A stretch of 64,000 nucleotides of DNA from Siderastrea siderea. Its lineage: Eukaryota; Cnidaria; Anthozoa; Scleractinia; Rhizangiidae. Within the stretch, counting starts at the first letter, position 1. Every line of letters starts with the position of its first letter. The DNA lies in NCBI GenBank assembly GCA_964030785.1, contig OZ034975.1, positions 44,919,569-44,983,568 on the forward strand. The letters are read 5' to 3'. Position numbers and translations under genes: made by a program. Shown here in pieces: positions 28,385 through 36,778 of this stretch. The notes beneath the pieces are model-generated. The model did not search any database, had not been told where the DNA came from, and saw only the letters and a list, made by a program, of their open reading frames with translations.

Positions 28385-28669
28385 ATGGAAAATCAAAATG
28401 TTAAGAGAGGTCGCGGAAGACCTAAAGTTTTTAGTGACGAGGAAAGAAAAAACCATAAGACTACCTACATGTTGGGTAAAGAGTGGTATTGTGACGTTTG
28501 CAATAATGGTAAAAATTACACATTGGCTGGGAAATCTCGTCACTTGAAAACAAAAAAGCACGAGAAAAATCATGATATAAATTCTGTCAGAAATTTAGAA
28601 TCAATGATTAGAAAAGAATGGATACAACATATTAAAAATGATGTCTTTGATACAACAAATAATGTATAA
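28385..28669 (+). CDS. Small C2H2-like zinc-finger protein
   Basis: ATG 28385 is preferred over the upstream frame start because it follows the TTAAAAATAAAATATATAGT leader seen before the next three genes. The roughly 95-residue product has a GRGRPK AT-hook-like motif near its N-terminus and a single finger, WYCDVCNNGKNYTLAGKSRH with H following. It is probably DNA-binding. I do not recognise a named family. Confidence 0.6.
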   Translation: MENQNVKRGRGRPKVFSDEERKNHKTTYMLGKEWYCDVCNNGKNYTLAGKSRHLKTKKHEKNHDINSVRNLESMIRKEWIQHIKNDVFDTTNNV

Positions 28670-28722
28670 ATGAGCTGATGGGAAATAATAACATACGCAA
28701 AAAAAATAAATTTTTTCGATAT

Positions 28723-28821
28723 AGTTCGAAAGATCCATAATTGGATCATTTGAATTCTCGACTATATTTAAACGCAGATTAAAATACCATTTAAAAATAA
28801 AAATATAGTAGTATTATATAT
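28723..28821 (+). repeat. Early-type promoter cassette, copy 1
   Basis: Begins AGTTCGAAAGATCC and has a GATCCATAATTGGATC inverted pair, then GAATTCTCGACTATATTTAA and a TTTAAAAATAAAAATATAGT block ending at ATG 28822. Highly similar copies stand at 29159-29260 and 29542-29642. Confidence 0.75.
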
Positions 28822-29139
28822 ATGAATGAAAACGGTCTCAAGAAACTAAGTAAGTCAAAACTCATCAAAATGCTATTAAAGCCAATAAATATTAATAATC
28901 CTGAACTTATATTATATAGGGAATCAGTATTATCTAAGTTAGGTATGGATGAGAGCAACTTTAAAAAACGAACTAAATCAGAACTCATCAAATTACTATT
29001 AGAGAAGGAGAAGAATAAGCCAGAAATGAAATTAAAAGATGGAACTTATGAAATATGTGAACATTTACCAGATTCAAACGTAACAATTGTATATGAAGGA
29101 GAATTAATTGTATGTGAAGGAGATTCAAACATAGATTAA
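28822..29139 (+). CDS. Small protein with two LSKSELIK-type helical motifs
   Basis: 105 residues with two copies of a short helix motif, LKKLSKSKLIKMLLK and FKKRTKSELIKLLLEKE. The same motif opens the polymerase protein at 29643. This suggests the small gene arose by duplication of the polymerase 5' end together with its promoter cassette. The motif resembles short SAP/Rho-N-like nucleic-acid-binding helices. The C-terminal half is acidic and unrecognised. Confidence 0.6.
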   Translation: MNENGLKKLSKSKLIKMLLKPININNPELILYRESVLSKLGMDESNFKKRTKSELIKLLLEKEKNKPEMKLKDGTYEICEHLPDSNVTIVYEGELIVCEGDSNID

Positions 29140-29158
29140 AATATTATTCAATAACTAC

Positions 29159-29260
29159 AGTTCGAAAGATCCATAATTGGATCATTTGAATTCTCGACTA
29201 TATTTAAACGCAGATTAAAACATTATTTAAAAAATAAAATATATATTATTAATATATAGG
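29159..29260 (+). repeat. Early-type promoter cassette, copy 2
   Basis: Nearly identical to copy 1 over the AGTTCGAAAGATCC to CGCAGATTAAAA stretch, diverging only close to the start codon of 29261. Confidence 0.75.
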
Positions 29261-29524
29261 ATGGAATTAAATGAGACAATGTTGAAAATCAATAGATTAG
29301 AACAAAAAATAGCACCAATTAGTGATGAAATAGATAAGAGGTATAACCTAATTATTTGTAAATTTTATAAATACTGTGATTTACCAGCGACACATCTACT
29401 AATTACTGGTGAGTTTCCTAACTATGTAGAGACTATGATATGTGATAAATGTTCAGATTATATAGACAATTTAAACTGCTACCAACTTGATATTATGGGA
29501 TTTGTTGACCTCTATAAGTTATAA
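29261..29524 (+). CDS. Small cysteine-rich protein, unknown
   Basis: 87 residues: an N-terminal coiled-coil-like helix (LNETMLKINRLEQKIAP), then CKFYKYC and CDKC pairs that could form one zinc site. No family recognised. It is driven by its own cassette, in the replication block. Confidence 0.55.
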   Translation: MELNETMLKINRLEQKIAPISDEIDKRYNLIICKFYKYCDLPATHLLITGEFPNYVETMICDKCSDYIDNLNCYQLDIMGFVDLYKL

Positions 29525-29541
29525 GTTACAATTACAGTTAC

Positions 29542-29642
29542 AGTTCGAAGGATCCATGACCGGATCATTTGAATTCTCGACTATATTTAAACGCAGATTA
29601 AAATACCATTTAAAAATAAAATATATAGTAATAATATATATT
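29542..29642 (+). repeat. Early-type promoter cassette, copy 3
   Basis: Same cassette directly before the polymerase start. The central palindrome is GATCCATGACCGGATC: the GATCC/GGATC arms are kept while the middle differs, which suggests the inverted pair rather than its centre is conserved. Confidence 0.75.
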
Positions 29643-31397
29643 ATGAAATCAGAAAAATCTAGTCATATAGATATGAACAAGAGAGATCTTAAGAAACTCA
29701 GTAAATCAGAACTTATCAAATTGCTATTAAAGCAAGAGAAGAAGAAGCCTGAAAATACCATGGTAGATAAGAAGCCAAATAAAAAACAGAAGAAGGTTTA
29801 TAATCATGATAATTCGTTTGATGATGATCCATTTCCAGACTTTGCCGTCACAAGTGATCCATTTGAAAGAACGATGATTAAAGCAAATAACAAAGATAGA
29901 GATATCAATGAACAATCGTATAATATCGACAGTAGGTATCAAAATCTAATGTCTAATCAAAATGATACAGTAAGTACACAAAAAATACGTGATTACCCGA
30001 TGATTAAGGTATCATTATCTAGTTTACGAAAAGATGAACTAAAGAGAAGTTCATACAAAAATAAAGCTAAAATGAGTTTCATTGAACTATTTGTAAATAG
30101 ACTAAACCAGATCCAAGGCAATAGAGAGATGGTCTCCATTATTTTAGATGTAGAAATTAACACAGTTAGGAAAGTGTCTAAGGTAAAATATGAAAGAGAA
30201 CCAAAAGAAATGATTAAAGCGGGAGAAGATGAAGATGAGTATGGAATAAAATACAAAAAAGTAATCAAACAAACATCTTATAAGGGAAATGTAGGCGATA
30301 TGGGTAAAAATTACATAAAAAAAAGTTATGGACCATTCACAGTCGAAAAACCAGTAAATTTAAGTATGTTAGACATCTATAAATTCGCCATGTATACATT
30401 ATTAAAAAATAATTTCACTGTTTTATCTCAAGAAGTTATTTCTGGTATTGGTTGTAAAATCATAAAACTAACTAAAAAACAATTCAAACATCATAAGATG
30501 GGTAAACTCAAGCTCGAGTCATACTTGTTAAGCAAACAACGACCCATTAAGAGCCATGGTGTGAACACATGCGTCGTAGACTATGTATGGGATCAAGTTC
30601 GAGGTCAACGGGGTTTTACAACATATACTTATGACAAGTTGAAGAGTGAGATATACGAGTACGTATCAGAAGGTGATATGATCAGTACTGAAGAACTAAT
30701 TAATTGGGCGAAAGAATGTCATGATAACGTGTCAATCCACGCTTTCGATTGTAGGTACAAGAAGTTTATTACACATAGTAAAAACTGCTCAAATATTTCA
30801 CTCGTATACGTTGTCAAAGACAACCACTGTCACCCAGTCACAAATGAAAAACTAAAGATTGTTGCAAGCAAGGCAAACCAAGGGGGGTGCGATGAATTAC
30901 TAAAACATATGTCTGATCTAAAATGGACTAGACGTCATGAGAACGTTACAAAAATTGAATCAGTTGAAGAAATATGCAATTTTGATAAAGAAAATCATAT
31001 AGTAGTTCTCCCTGAAAATACAAAGATGAAAGACGCCATAGATTTATACAGTAGAAATAAGAACTTTTACGTCGAATATCTACACTGGAATAATAATGGT
31101 ATCCTAGATGGTTTCATTGATCACAAAAAGAATATGTACCTCTTAAACGAGGAATCAGTGACACCAGAAAAACAATATGTGATAAACTATTTAACACTTT
31201 CAAAACTCATGACTTCAAATGGACAAACCAAAGCTATACAAGTATCTCAACAAGCTTGTTCAAGCAGTTATACGGATATATTCCTGAATCATCATATAAT
31301 GTCAACACACGGCAAATGTTGGACGAATACTATCCGAAGGCGTTGCAATGGTGCACAACAGACGATATACCAGAAGACGTCACTAGCATTGATATAG
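29643..31397 (+). CDS. Family B polymerase-helicase protein, N-terminal part (frameshifted)
   Basis: I choose ATG 29643 because it directly follows promoter cassette 3; the frame itself is open from further upstream. The product starts with one LSKSELIKLLLKQEKKK motif and an acidic linker. A long N-terminal domain follows, with segments such as SHGVNTCVVDYVWDQ, YTYDKLKSEIYEYV, NVSIHAFDCRYKKF and KIVASKANQGG. I associate these with large viral/Polinton replication proteins but cannot assign them to a named domain. An exonuclease domain would be expected here but its motifs are not obvious. After about 31250 the frame loses sense, and the neighbouring frame takes over with the polymerase palm, so a small indel lies near 31250-31260. 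Confidence 0.7.
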   Translation: MKSEKSSHIDMNKRDLKKLSKSELIKLLLKQEKKKPENTMVDKKPNKKQKKVYNHDNSFDDDPFPDFAVTSDPFERTMIKANNKDRDINEQSYNIDSRYQNLMSNQNDTVSTQKIRDYPMIKVSLSSLRKDELKRSSYKNKAKMSFIELFVNRLNQIQGNREMVSIILDVEINTVRKVSKVKYEREPKEMIKAGEDEDEYGIKYKKVIKQTSYKGNVGDMGKNYIKKSYGPFTVEKPVNLSMLDIYKFAMYTLLKNNFTVLSQEVISGIGCKIIKLTKKQFKHHKMGKLKLESYLLSKQRPIKSHGVNTCVVDYVWDQVRGQRGFTTYTYDKLKSEIYEYVSEGDMISTEELINWAKECHDNVSIHAFDCRYKKFITHSKNCSNISLVYVVKDNHCHPVTNEKLKIVASKANQGGCDELLKHMSDLKWTRRHENVTKIESVEEICNFDKENHIVVLPENTKMKDAIDLYSRNKNFYVEYLHWNNNGILDGFIDHKKNMYLLNEESVTPEKQYVINYLTLSKLMTSNGQTKAIQVSQQACSSSYTDIFLNHHIMSTHGKCWTNTIRRRCNGAQQTIYQKTSLALI

Positions 31398-33772
31398 CTA
31401 AATGCTATCCTAGTATATTATTAAACAATAAACATGAAATCCCCATTTACAGCATTCACGACGTTGTTGAGCCTTTTAACAGTAAAAGCGATCTAAAATT
31501 GTGTGGAGAATTCTACATAGATGAAACAGTACTAGAGAATTATAGTAATCCCATTAAAATTGAAGCCGGTTTTTACAGCTCTAATCTTGTATCATACCTT
31601 GTTGATACCTTACATATGCCTCTAAGTCAAATCAAACATAAAATCGTTACTAAAAAAGCACTGAAACCTGATACATTTAGTGAGTTCTTCAAATATGTTT
31701 TTAATAACCTTCCTGAGGGTGAGGCAAAGAAAATAGCAAATAGCTTCATTGGAGATCTCGGCCGAAAATACAATAAAACAAATAATGGCTTCAGTTGTAT
31801 GAACTATGACACAGCGATGGCATGTTGGACGTCTGCTATGGCCGAAGGTAAAAATGTTACAATCGATTACCATAATGGCATTTACCTTGTACGAGAGCAA
31901 AAAGTCAATCGTATATTTTCAGACCATACGAGCATTAACCGTTTTGTTGTATCTGAGGCCATATTGAAATGTCTGCAATTAATAGAAACATGTCACGGTG
32001 AAGATAGTGTGTTGTATGGTTATAATACAGACGGAATTTATATAACTAACCCTAAAACAACATTCAGAAATAAGAAGGACGTTAAATTCAGTACTAAAAA
32101 AATAGGTAAGGCGTATGTTACAGACAGTGAACTAGTGTATTTTGAAAAACATTACAGGGAAAACATCAATATATCAGACTATAAGGTAGAAAGTGGTAAA
32201 GGGTGTATATTCGATGGTCAAGCTGGTTCTGGTAAGACTCATAGACTTTGTAAAATGGTTATGAAAGCAGATAACCCAATCGTTTTATCACATACCAATA
32301 AAGCCGTTGCGAATGTCAAAAATAGATTAATTAAAATGGGTTTTGATAAGGACGAAGCTAATAAGATATGCCATACTTTCGATAGTTATTTCTGTGAATT
32401 AAGTGGTACAAACGTAGATACGAACATTAAAAGTCTCAATAACAAGACTATATTTATTAAAGAGTTCAGCATGATACCTAATAAATGGATAACGTTAATT
32501 TATAAAGCAATCACAACGTACAATAATTCCGTTTACATGTTCGGTGACCCTAACCAATGTGAACCTGTTGAAGATGGTAGTCAGATAAAATATGATTATT
32601 TAGATTCAAAAACAGTTCGCGAAATATGCCCAAAGGTCGAAACTCTAAAATACATACAAGAATCGTGCAGGTATGACAAGCAAACTCATGAGATGTTAAA
32701 AACATTCTTAAAACATGGTAAAATCTCGACATATTTCCAATCCATTGATCAGAAATTTTATAAAAATATCTGTTATTTGAACTCAACGAGAAAAAAGGTT
32801 AATGCAGATTGTTGCAATCAATTCACAAAGGGCAAGAGATATGAAACGGTAGATTTCAAATACGATAATGAAAAAGAAACATATAAAGTGTGTCAAGATT
32901 TGCCAGTTTTAGCCACAAAGAACATCAAAGAAAAAAACATTTTCAACACAATGGAATTTAAAATCGAAGAAATAGAAGGAAATAAATTTAAAGTTAACAG
33001 TGAATGGTTTGACGAAAAAGCGTTCTCCGAATCCTTCATCCCAGCTTTTTGTGTAACTGTCTACAAATACCAGGGTTCAGATATTGACGAACCATATAAC
33101 ATTTACGATGTCAACCGAATGGACAAAAAACAACTATATACAGCATTAAGTAGAACAACAAAAATAAAGTACATACATTTATCTAATAAGGAGGTAAAAA
33201 ATAAGTATTTCAACCGAAGGCAGCCAACATTAGAAGTAGTTAATAGTAAATTCAACAGTTTATACAAAAACGGAAAAATATACAAAGTAACATTTGACAA
33301 TGAAAATATATATATTGGATCAACATGCGAGGAACTAAAGACACGCCTTAAATGGCATCTATCAAACAATAAAAGCCAAGTATTTAAGCACAAAAACGAA
33401 AACCCAAAAATAGAACTAATTATCAATGCACCAAGTAAAGACAAAAAGAGTTTAGAAAAAGTTGAAAATGGATACATTCAAGAATATGCCGAAAAGTACG
33501 GTAAACTATTATTAAACATTAAGGCGAATCCAATAAAAACCAAAAAGATAAATTACGAAGTTACAATAGAAAATAAAACACAACTAGAGGCAAGAATTGC
33601 TAAACTCGAGAAGAAATTAACCATCAAAGACGACACAAAAAACAAACAGCTATTTTTCGATTCTATCATCGACGGAAAGAGATATAAAACGATGGCTAGA
33701 TATGGTAAAAAACCAAAAGATGAAGCATTAGAACAGATTAATAATAAAAAGCGAGAAATAATAAAAAATTAA
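31256..33772 (+). CDS. DNA polymerase B palm fused to SF1 helicase and GIY-YIG nuclease
   Basis: 838 codons, starting at a TTG and really the continuation of 29643. Polymerase motif A is SIDIAKCYPSIL (about residue 45), motif B is KKIANSFIGDLGRK (about 160) and motif C is YGYNTDGIYI (about 255). An SF1 helicase of the RecD/Pif1 type follows. It has Walker A GQAGSGKT (about 322), motif II IKEFSMIP (about 402, Lys where Asp is usual), motif III MFGDPNQCEPV (about 430), VYKYQGSDID (about 603) and QLYTALSRT (about 628). The C-terminus holds a GIY-YIG domain (KIYKVTFDNENIYIGST with TRLKWH, 675-700), a coiled coil and a basic tail. One chain would thus synthesise DNA, unwind it and nick it. Canonical animal Polinton polymerases, as I know them, have no helicase or GIY-YIG part. 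Confidence 0.8.
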   Translation: MFKQLYGYIPESSYNVNTRQMLDEYYPKALQWCTTDDIPEDVTSIDIAKCYPSILLNNKHEIPIYSIHDVVEPFNSKSDLKLCGEFYIDETVLENYSNPIKIEAGFYSSNLVSYLVDTLHMPLSQIKHKIVTKKALKPDTFSEFFKYVFNNLPEGEAKKIANSFIGDLGRKYNKTNNGFSCMNYDTAMACWTSAMAEGKNVTIDYHNGIYLVREQKVNRIFSDHTSINRFVVSEAILKCLQLIETCHGEDSVLYGYNTDGIYITNPKTTFRNKKDVKFSTKKIGKAYVTDSELVYFEKHYRENINISDYKVESGKGCIFDGQAGSGKTHRLCKMVMKADNPIVLSHTNKAVANVKNRLIKMGFDKDEANKICHTFDSYFCELSGTNVDTNIKSLNNKTIFIKEFSMIPNKWITLIYKAITTYNNSVYMFGDPNQCEPVEDGSQIKYDYLDSKTVREICPKVETLKYIQESCRYDKQTHEMLKTFLKHGKISTYFQSIDQKFYKNICYLNSTRKKVNADCCNQFTKGKRYETVDFKYDNEKETYKVCQDLPVLATKNIKEKNIFNTMEFKIEEIEGNKFKVNSEWFDEKAFSESFIPAFCVTVYKYQGSDIDEPYNIYDVNRMDKKQLYTALSRTTKIKYIHLSNKEVKNKYFNRRQPTLEVVNSKFNSLYKNGKIYKVTFDNENIYIGSTCEELKTRLKWHLSNNKSQVFKHKNENPKIELIINAPSKDKKSLEKVENGYIQEYAEKYGKLLLNIKANPIKTKKINYEVTIENKTQLEARIAKLEKKLTIKDDTKNKQLFFDSIIDGKRYKTMARYGKKPKDEALEQINNKKREIIKN

Positions 33773-33922
33773 CCGTTTACTTCGAGTAAATATCTTTATT
33801 AAACCTATCATTCTTTAATTAAATTGATCATTCTTTACTTTTCAATATATTGGCATTCATTAATTTGAAGAAGATATTTTTATTCTTTTAAGGATCCTTT
33901 ATAGTGATATCATTATATACCA
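33773..33922 (+). other. AT-rich 3' region of the polymerase gene
   Basis: 150 bp between the polymerase stop and the right TIR. No gene or clear terminator motif beyond T-rich runs. Confidence 0.4.
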
Positions 33923-34216
33923 TCCGAGAAAGTCACGCAATGGAAAAATGCATTTGTACCGCCATAAAATGAAATGCACAACTACAGAAATCATGCCAAA
34001 ACTGCTTTTTATTCCCCAAGAGAGAACCATCTGATAGAAACCTTCCAATTTGCTTTTTTAGGGGGTGTAAATGCAACTACTGAAATCATGGCAAAATTCC
34101 GACTCAATGCCTTTTTAGGGGGTGTAAATGCAATGTAATAATTTGATAAAATTCAAAAATCGGTTTTCGCTTTGAAGAAAATGAGTGTGAGTTTTTGCCA
34201 TGACAGACCAAGTAGT
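33923..34216 (-). repeat. Polinton right terminal inverted repeat
   Basis: 294 bp, reverse complement of 17286-17579 with two substitutions. It ends ...CCAAGTAGT. Confidence 0.93.
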
Positions 34217-34222
34217 GGGGTT
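34217..34222 (+). repeat. Polinton target-site duplication, right (GGGGTT)
   Basis: Exact copy of 17280-17285. Confidence 0.92.
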
Positions 34223-35037
34223 CAGACAAGGTGTACGGATGTATTTTCACCTGCTTTACCAGCCGTGCCGTTCATATCGAGGACGTGAGTTCTCTGGAGA
34301 CTGACGCCTTTATCCAAGCCCTCCGCAGGTTTATCTCAAACCGTGGCTGTCCTAAAGAAATCTGGAGTGATAACAGAACCAACTTTGTGGGGGCAGACAA
34401 AGAAATTCAGCAATCCATTCGAGAATGGGATCAAGACGAGCTGAATAAACGCCTGATTAAAGACGAGATAAGCTACCACTTGTGCCCAAGATCCGAGTGG
34501 AAATTCCAACCACCCGCAGCTAGTCACATGAATGGGGCATGGGAAAGGCTTATTCGAAGTGTTCGTAAGTCAATGAGAGCGATTCTTGGAAACCAAAACG
34601 CGCTAGTCAGTCTGGAAACTCTACGTACTGTGTTTGCTGAAGTTGTAACCATCCTGAACAGTCGCCCTCTAACCCCAAGCAGCGACGATCCAAGCGACTG
34701 CGAACCTCTTACTCCAAGTCATCTCTTACTTCAGCGACGAAACCTTGCACTGCTTCCTGGATCATTTGTACGTGAAGACCTCTATCGAAGGAAGCAATGG
34801 AGACAGGCTCAATTTCTAGCTGACTGCTTTTGGGTACGTGAGAAAGGCAATTTGGCTATCGGAGATCTTGTCTTGGTTGTGGACGACAATTCCCCACGGG
34901 GACGATGGCTCCTTGGTCACGTTATCAAGACTTTTCCGGGCCCTGATGATCGAGTACGCGTGGCCGAGATCAAGACTAGCACCTCTACCTTGACAAGACC
35001 AATCTCCAAGCTATGTTTGCTGGAAGAAGCAGCTTGA
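34223..35037 (+). pseudogene. BEL/Pao integrase core remainder and C-terminal domain
   Basis: Continues the BEL frame in register once the 6-bp duplication is counted once. It contains the strand [15 protein letters not shown], the second catalytic aspartate in [13 protein letters not shown], the catalytic glutamate in [13 protein letters not shown], and a DUF5641-like C-terminal domain with [20 protein letters not shown] and GDLVLVVDD. It ends CLLEEAA 77 bp before the 3' LTR. No internal stop was seen, so this part decayed little before or after the Polinton arrived. Confidence 0.85.
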
Positions 35038-35113
35038 GGAACTATTTAACGATTTAATGCGATTGTTGCATATTTGCTGAACGTTTATCTACATTCAGCC
35101 TAGCCCCCCAGGA

Positions 35114-35537
35114 TGTTGTGGCTATTCTTTTTTCCTTTGTTCTTTGTTATATATGTTAATGTTTTTTCTCGCTTTTGCATGCTTTTATTTTAATTTGCTA
35201 TGTAAATTTCGTTCTGTTCATTTCACATTAAGTTTTCCACATTCTGATCTACTTCAGTGTAGCTTCTACGGTCGTTCGTAAAGTGTGTAATTTTTTGGTT
35301 CCCTGAACTCCTTCCTATCTCCAGCATTTGGTAAGCCGTCTTTGTTCGTCGTTTGCTCTTGTATTTCGTTCATTTCCTTCTGTTCTTTTCGGTTCATTGC
35401 TATATTGTAATTCATTTTATTTTATCCTAGGAATTTACTTTGTTTCTTCAATAAAAGTCAATTCATTTGCTGGAAGGGTTTATGTACTTATGAAAAGTCG
35501 TGCGGTACACTTATCGGAGCGGCCCTTCGCCTCTTCA
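35114..35537 (+). repeat. BEL 3' LTR
   Basis: 424 bp, matching the 5' LTR except for about five substitutions and one 2-bp indel. AATAAA is at 35450-35455. Confidence 0.88.
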
Positions 35538-35542
35538 CAACT
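35538..35542 (+). repeat. BEL target-site duplication, right (CAACT)
   Basis: Identical to 10944-10948. Confidence 0.8.
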
Positions 35543-35577
35543 CCCCCCTAAAAACAACTGCGTGGGAGCTATACTAG
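35538..35577 (-). repeat. Right arm of the palindrome split by BEL
   Basis: CTAAAAACAACTGCGTGGGA and the following CTATACTAGCC are the near reverse complement of 10870-10920. Confidence 0.6.
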
Positions 35578-36181
35578 CCAAGGCCAGGATTCAAAATTCA
35601 AAAAGGCTGAAATGATAGAAATTAACGGTGGAAATAACGCTCCACTTTTTAAACATCGCAGAAAACAATTATACTCAGGCAAGTTTTGTTAAAGTTGTGT
35701 TAATTTCATGAAGCATTCATTTCCTGTAACAAGGGCAAACTGACTTTCCCGCCAATACTAGAAGAAACATTTAGACCACCAAGAACAATTTTAAGTTGAC
35801 TATTTCACTATTGATTTAATTATTCGATTCAATAATCCTGTTTTCAAACAAAGAAGGAAATATTCAAAATCGCACAAGACCTGGCCTCAGGCACGTGGGA
35901 ACTTGGCAGGTTTTCCCGAACTGTATTCCAACGGTCATCTGAGTTTTTAATTGTCAGATAGCTTTCTGTTCCCCATTTTCAAGTAAAGATTTAAACCGTT
36001 ATAAGTCATATTCAAGTCACGTGACAAAAACTTCCGGTGAAAAAGTTCATAAAATTACTAATAATAACGATACCAAACTACTTGCCAAGTTTCAGGAAGA
36101 ATGGACAAATGTTTCACTTTCAAATAAAAATATGTCAAATTACCAGCCTGGTCAAGCCTTTAACATACTTGAGTAGGAAAT

Positions 36182-36778
36182 TTAACTATCGCCCAAAACA
36201 TACTTTCCAACGGATTTAAGGAAAACAACGTTTCTAAACAAAAATTCTGGGGACATGGAAATGGTAATATTAGCACTATCTAAACATCTTAACAACAGCC
36301 GATAGGGGCACGTAAAATTCCCGGACTTGTGTATAAACACATCTTGACCTTCTCTGTAAACATCTGTCTTACTCTCCGGAAGTCCACTGGTAATATAGTC
36401 CGAAAACACTGTGATATTGCAGAGTCAGATGATGAGAAGCTCATTTGAACGAAAAAGACCTACGAAAGTAAGAACACACATAGCAGCAAACCTTAAATCT
36501 TTAAGAGTAGCAGTATCATGAGCCTACTTATTAACAATTGACTTAATTAATTCTAACGAAACCGGTTCCATCTTTTTTACAGGTTCACGTCTTGATCGTT
36601 TTTCCGCTTCAACTAAATTCTTGCAAAGTCCAACATCTAAAGGGTTGCTAGCTGAGGGCAAAATACTATGGACCCATTTAAGGGCAGCATGAGCCATACT
36701 AACAGCAGATACCTTCTTCTTATCTAGTAAATGAGATAAATACAAAGCTAAATGGGTGATGTAGCAGGCAAGAAGCAA
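36182..36778 (-). pseudogene. Tyrosine-recombinase relic (Crypton/DIRS-like)
   Basis: On the minus strand, 36778-36524 encodes a SAM-like N-terminal core-binding segment (AHAALKWVHSILPSASNPLD ... KRSRREPVKKMEP). The same reading continues through TLKDLRFAAMCVLTFVGLFR with SNELL, carrying the box I arginine context R..EL. It then meets an in-frame TGA near 36440, and the frame after it carries YITSGLPESKTDVYREGQDV and a CPYRLLLRCL block, typical of eukaryotic tyrosine recombinases. The C-terminal catalytic HxxR...Y was not found downstream. It is truncated and broken, and its 5' end abuts the Penelope fragment. Confidence 0.6.

Larger units (their letters stand above)
17286..34216. mobile_element. 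Maverick/Polinton element, 16,931 bp
   Basis: Bounded by 294-bp TIRs with only two mismatches and a perfect 6-bp target duplication inside the BEL integrase. It encodes the hallmark Polinton set: major and minor capsid proteins, packaging ATPase, adenovirus-type protease, chromodomain integrase and a family B polymerase. Accessory genes include a VLTF3-like factor, a PLA2-domain protein, a fibre-like protein and a SLATT-like protein. Gene order (plus strand unless noted): unknown, VLTF3-like, SLATT-like (-), fibre-like (-), ATPase (-), PPxY virion protein, minor capsid, small virion protein, major capsid, virion protein, protease, DUF5679-like/PLA2, integrase, small genes, polymerase-helicase-nuclease. 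The outer tips read AC...GT, whereas I recall AG...TC for canonical Polintons. Confidence 0.95.
10949..35537 (+). mobile_element. BEL/Pao LTR retrotransposon, interrupted by a Polinton
   Basis: The boundaries are two LTRs (10949-11374 and 35114-35537), each beginning TG and ending CA, with a 5-bp target duplication. The internal gag-pol frame (11405-17285, resuming at 34223) has the BEL/Pao order: coiled-coil Gag with DUF1759-like domain and zinc knuckle, aspartic protease (DSGS), reverse transcriptase (YVDD), RNase H, HHCC integrase, DDE core and DUF5641-like tail. The frame carries two in-frame stops and is cut in the integrase core by a 16.9-kb Polinton. Without the Polinton the element is about 7.7 kb. 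By eye the LTRs differ by five substitutions and one 2-bp indel. Confidence 0.92.
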
